Assembly (NCBI GenBank): GCA_030037055.1
Contig: JASHRZ010000115.1
Location: 1 to 11,791 of the forward strand
Direction: 5' to 3'
Length of the DNA stretch: 11,791 bases
From: Alphaproteobacteria bacterium
Lineage (GTDB): Bacteria > Pseudomonadota > Alphaproteobacteria > ATCC43930 > CGMCC-115725
Positions 10,888-11,791 of this stretch are shown here, in pieces. Every line of letters starts with the position of its first letter. Position 1 is the first letter of the stretch. The notes beneath the pieces are model-generated. The model ran no database searches. It was not told the origin of the DNA and worked only from the letters and a program-made list of their open reading frames with translations. The position numbers and the translations under genes are program-made.

Positions 10888-11791
10888 ATGGTCGCTACAA
10901 CGGAGATAGCATCTCGGATCCGCCGCGACGTCGCCGCAAAGGTTACGAGCTTCCCTCGCAACGCCGCCATCGCATCGAAGCTCGCACAAGCGGCGGAGCT
11001 GCTTGCCGCGCGGAACGCAGACCCATTCCGCGTCGCTGCCTATCGCCGGGCTGCGGAGGCGTTGGAGCGGCTCGAACGCGATGTGGCTGACATCGAAGGC
11101 GAAGGCGGGCGCGACGCGCTCGAGGCCATCCCCTCTGTCGGCCGGTCGATTGCCCGTGCGGTCGCCGAGATGCTGCATACCGGCAGATGGCGATTCCTGG
11201 AGCGGCTTAGGGCTGCGACGGGGCCGGCGGAGCTGTTTGGGACGATCCCGGGCATCGGACCGAAGCTGGCGACACGACTGCACGACGTGATGCACATCGA
11301 CACGCTAGAGGGTCTGGAAACCGCACTGCATGAAGGGCGACTTGAAACCGTGCGAGGGATCGGGCATCGGCGCGCTGCCGCGATCCGGATCGGACTCGCG
11401 GAAATGCTTGGCCGCGTTCGTCCGCGCGGCGCCGTCAACCGCCAGGAGCCCGGAATCGACCTGCTGCTGGACGTCGATCGCGAATATCGCGACAAGTCGA
11501 CATCCGATGTGCTTCCGAAGATCGCCCCCAAGCGCTTCAATCCGACGCATGAGGCTTGGCTCTCAGTGCTTCATTCGCGCCGCGGATCGTGGAACTTCAC
11601 GGCGCTTTATTCGAATACGGCGCGAGCGCACGAGCTCGGCCGCGTGAAGGATTGGGTGGTCCTGTATTTTCATCTGCCCGGCAAGCCGGAAATCCAACGG
11701 ACGGTTGTTACCGAAAAGCGCGGGGCGCTCCGCGGCAAGCGCGTCGTACGCGGCCGCGAGGCCGAGTGCCGCCAGCATTATGGCGTACCGC
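10888..11791 (+). CDS. Helix-hairpin-helix DNA-binding protein with PolX-like N-terminus (3' end outside window)
   Basis: At least 301 residues, open to the window edge. Residues about 25-70 (NAAIASKLAQAAELLAARNA, then PFRVAAYRRAAEALERLERD) resemble the 8-kDa domain of family X DNA polymerases. Three helix-hairpin-helix units follow: ALEAIPSVGRSIARAVAEML (78-97), LFGTIPGIGPKLATRLHDVM (117-136) and LETVRGIGHRRAAAIRIGLA (152-171). These bind DNA backbone without sequence preference. The C-terminal part (about 190-301: PKRFNPTHEAWLSVLHSRRG, NFTALYSNTARAHELGRVKD, WVVLYFHLPGKPEIQRTVVT and GKRVVRGREAECRQHYGVP) is basic and does not show the nucleotidyltransferase palm of PolX, so a polymerase is unlikely. 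I prefer the ATG at 10888 (AGGA four bases upstream); an in-frame GTG at 10861 is possible. The promoter carries a FixK/FNR-type site, suggesting induction at low oxygen. The role is probably DNA binding or repair; this is inference. Confidence 0.8.
   Translation, partial: MVATTEIASRIRRDVAAKVTSFPRNAAIASKLAQAAELLAARNADPFRVAAYRRAAEALERLERDVADIEGEGGRDALEAIPSVGRSIARAVAEMLHTGRWRFLERLRAATGPAELFGTIPGIGPKLATRLHDVMHIDTLEGLETALHEGRLETVRGIGHRRAAAIRIGLAEMLGRVRPRGAVNRQEPGIDLLLDVDREYRDKSTSDVLPKIAPKRFNPTHEAWLSVLHSRRGSWNFTALYSNTARAHELGRVKDWVVLYFHLPGKPEIQRTVVTEKRGALRGKRVVRGREAECRQHYGVP

Overview
The window is GC-rich bacterial DNA. Dense GC-rich codon use, a Bcr/CflA pump, a Kup potassium carrier, small Gly/Tyr-rich secreted proteins and TTGA-N6-TCAA (FixK/FNR-type) sites together suggest an alphaproteobacterium, probably of the Rhizobiales (Hyphomicrobiales). 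That placement is inference; there is no rRNA or tRNA in the window to test it. It looks like a chromosomal accessory stretch: short intact genes alternate with decayed gene fragments. I see no insertion sequence, integrase, tRNA or CRISPR array.

Left part (1-3480). The 3' end of a kup potassium transporter runs rightward and meets, tail to tail, two leftward membrane protein genes: a Bcr/CflA-type drug efflux MFS protein and a YoaK/DUF1275 protein. Next is a leftward pair, a MarR-family regulator followed by a PhnB-like VOC protein. The regulator is divergent from a rightward DUF899 thioredoxin-like gene. The short gap between them holds a perfect 12-bp dyad flanked by mirrored TTGACA boxes. 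This looks like a self-regulated switch controlling both directions, with a regulator message that may be leaderless.

Middle part (4220-7960). A serine beta-lactamase-like pseudogene has three frame changes and has lost both catalytic residues. It is followed by a leftward outer-membrane beta-barrel gene, the C-terminal half of a VapC/PIN toxin, a rightward secreted protein of unknown function, a 5'-truncated MBL-fold pseudogene, and an intact F420-dependent NADP oxidoreductase-like gene.

Right part (7960-11791). A pseudogene of unknown family is broken by three stop codons, each one C-to-T change from a Gln codon. Next come a leftward Gly/Tyr/Trp/His-rich secreted protein divergent from a small lipoprotein gene, and an N-terminal scrap of an Old Yellow Enzyme gene. 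The final part is a divergent pair: an 86-residue hypothetical protein leftward, and rightward a helix-hairpin-helix protein with a DNA polymerase X-like N-terminus that runs off the window. Two TTGA-N6-TCAA sites lie between them. The right-hand one sits about 41.5 bp upstream of the start point predicted from a TATCAT -10 box, the classic class II FNR/FixK geometry. This suggests oxygen-responsive control of a DNA-binding or repair-type protein and is the most interesting regulatory signal here.

Five decayed gene fragments in about 6 kb mark the region as a site of repeated gene acquisition and loss.
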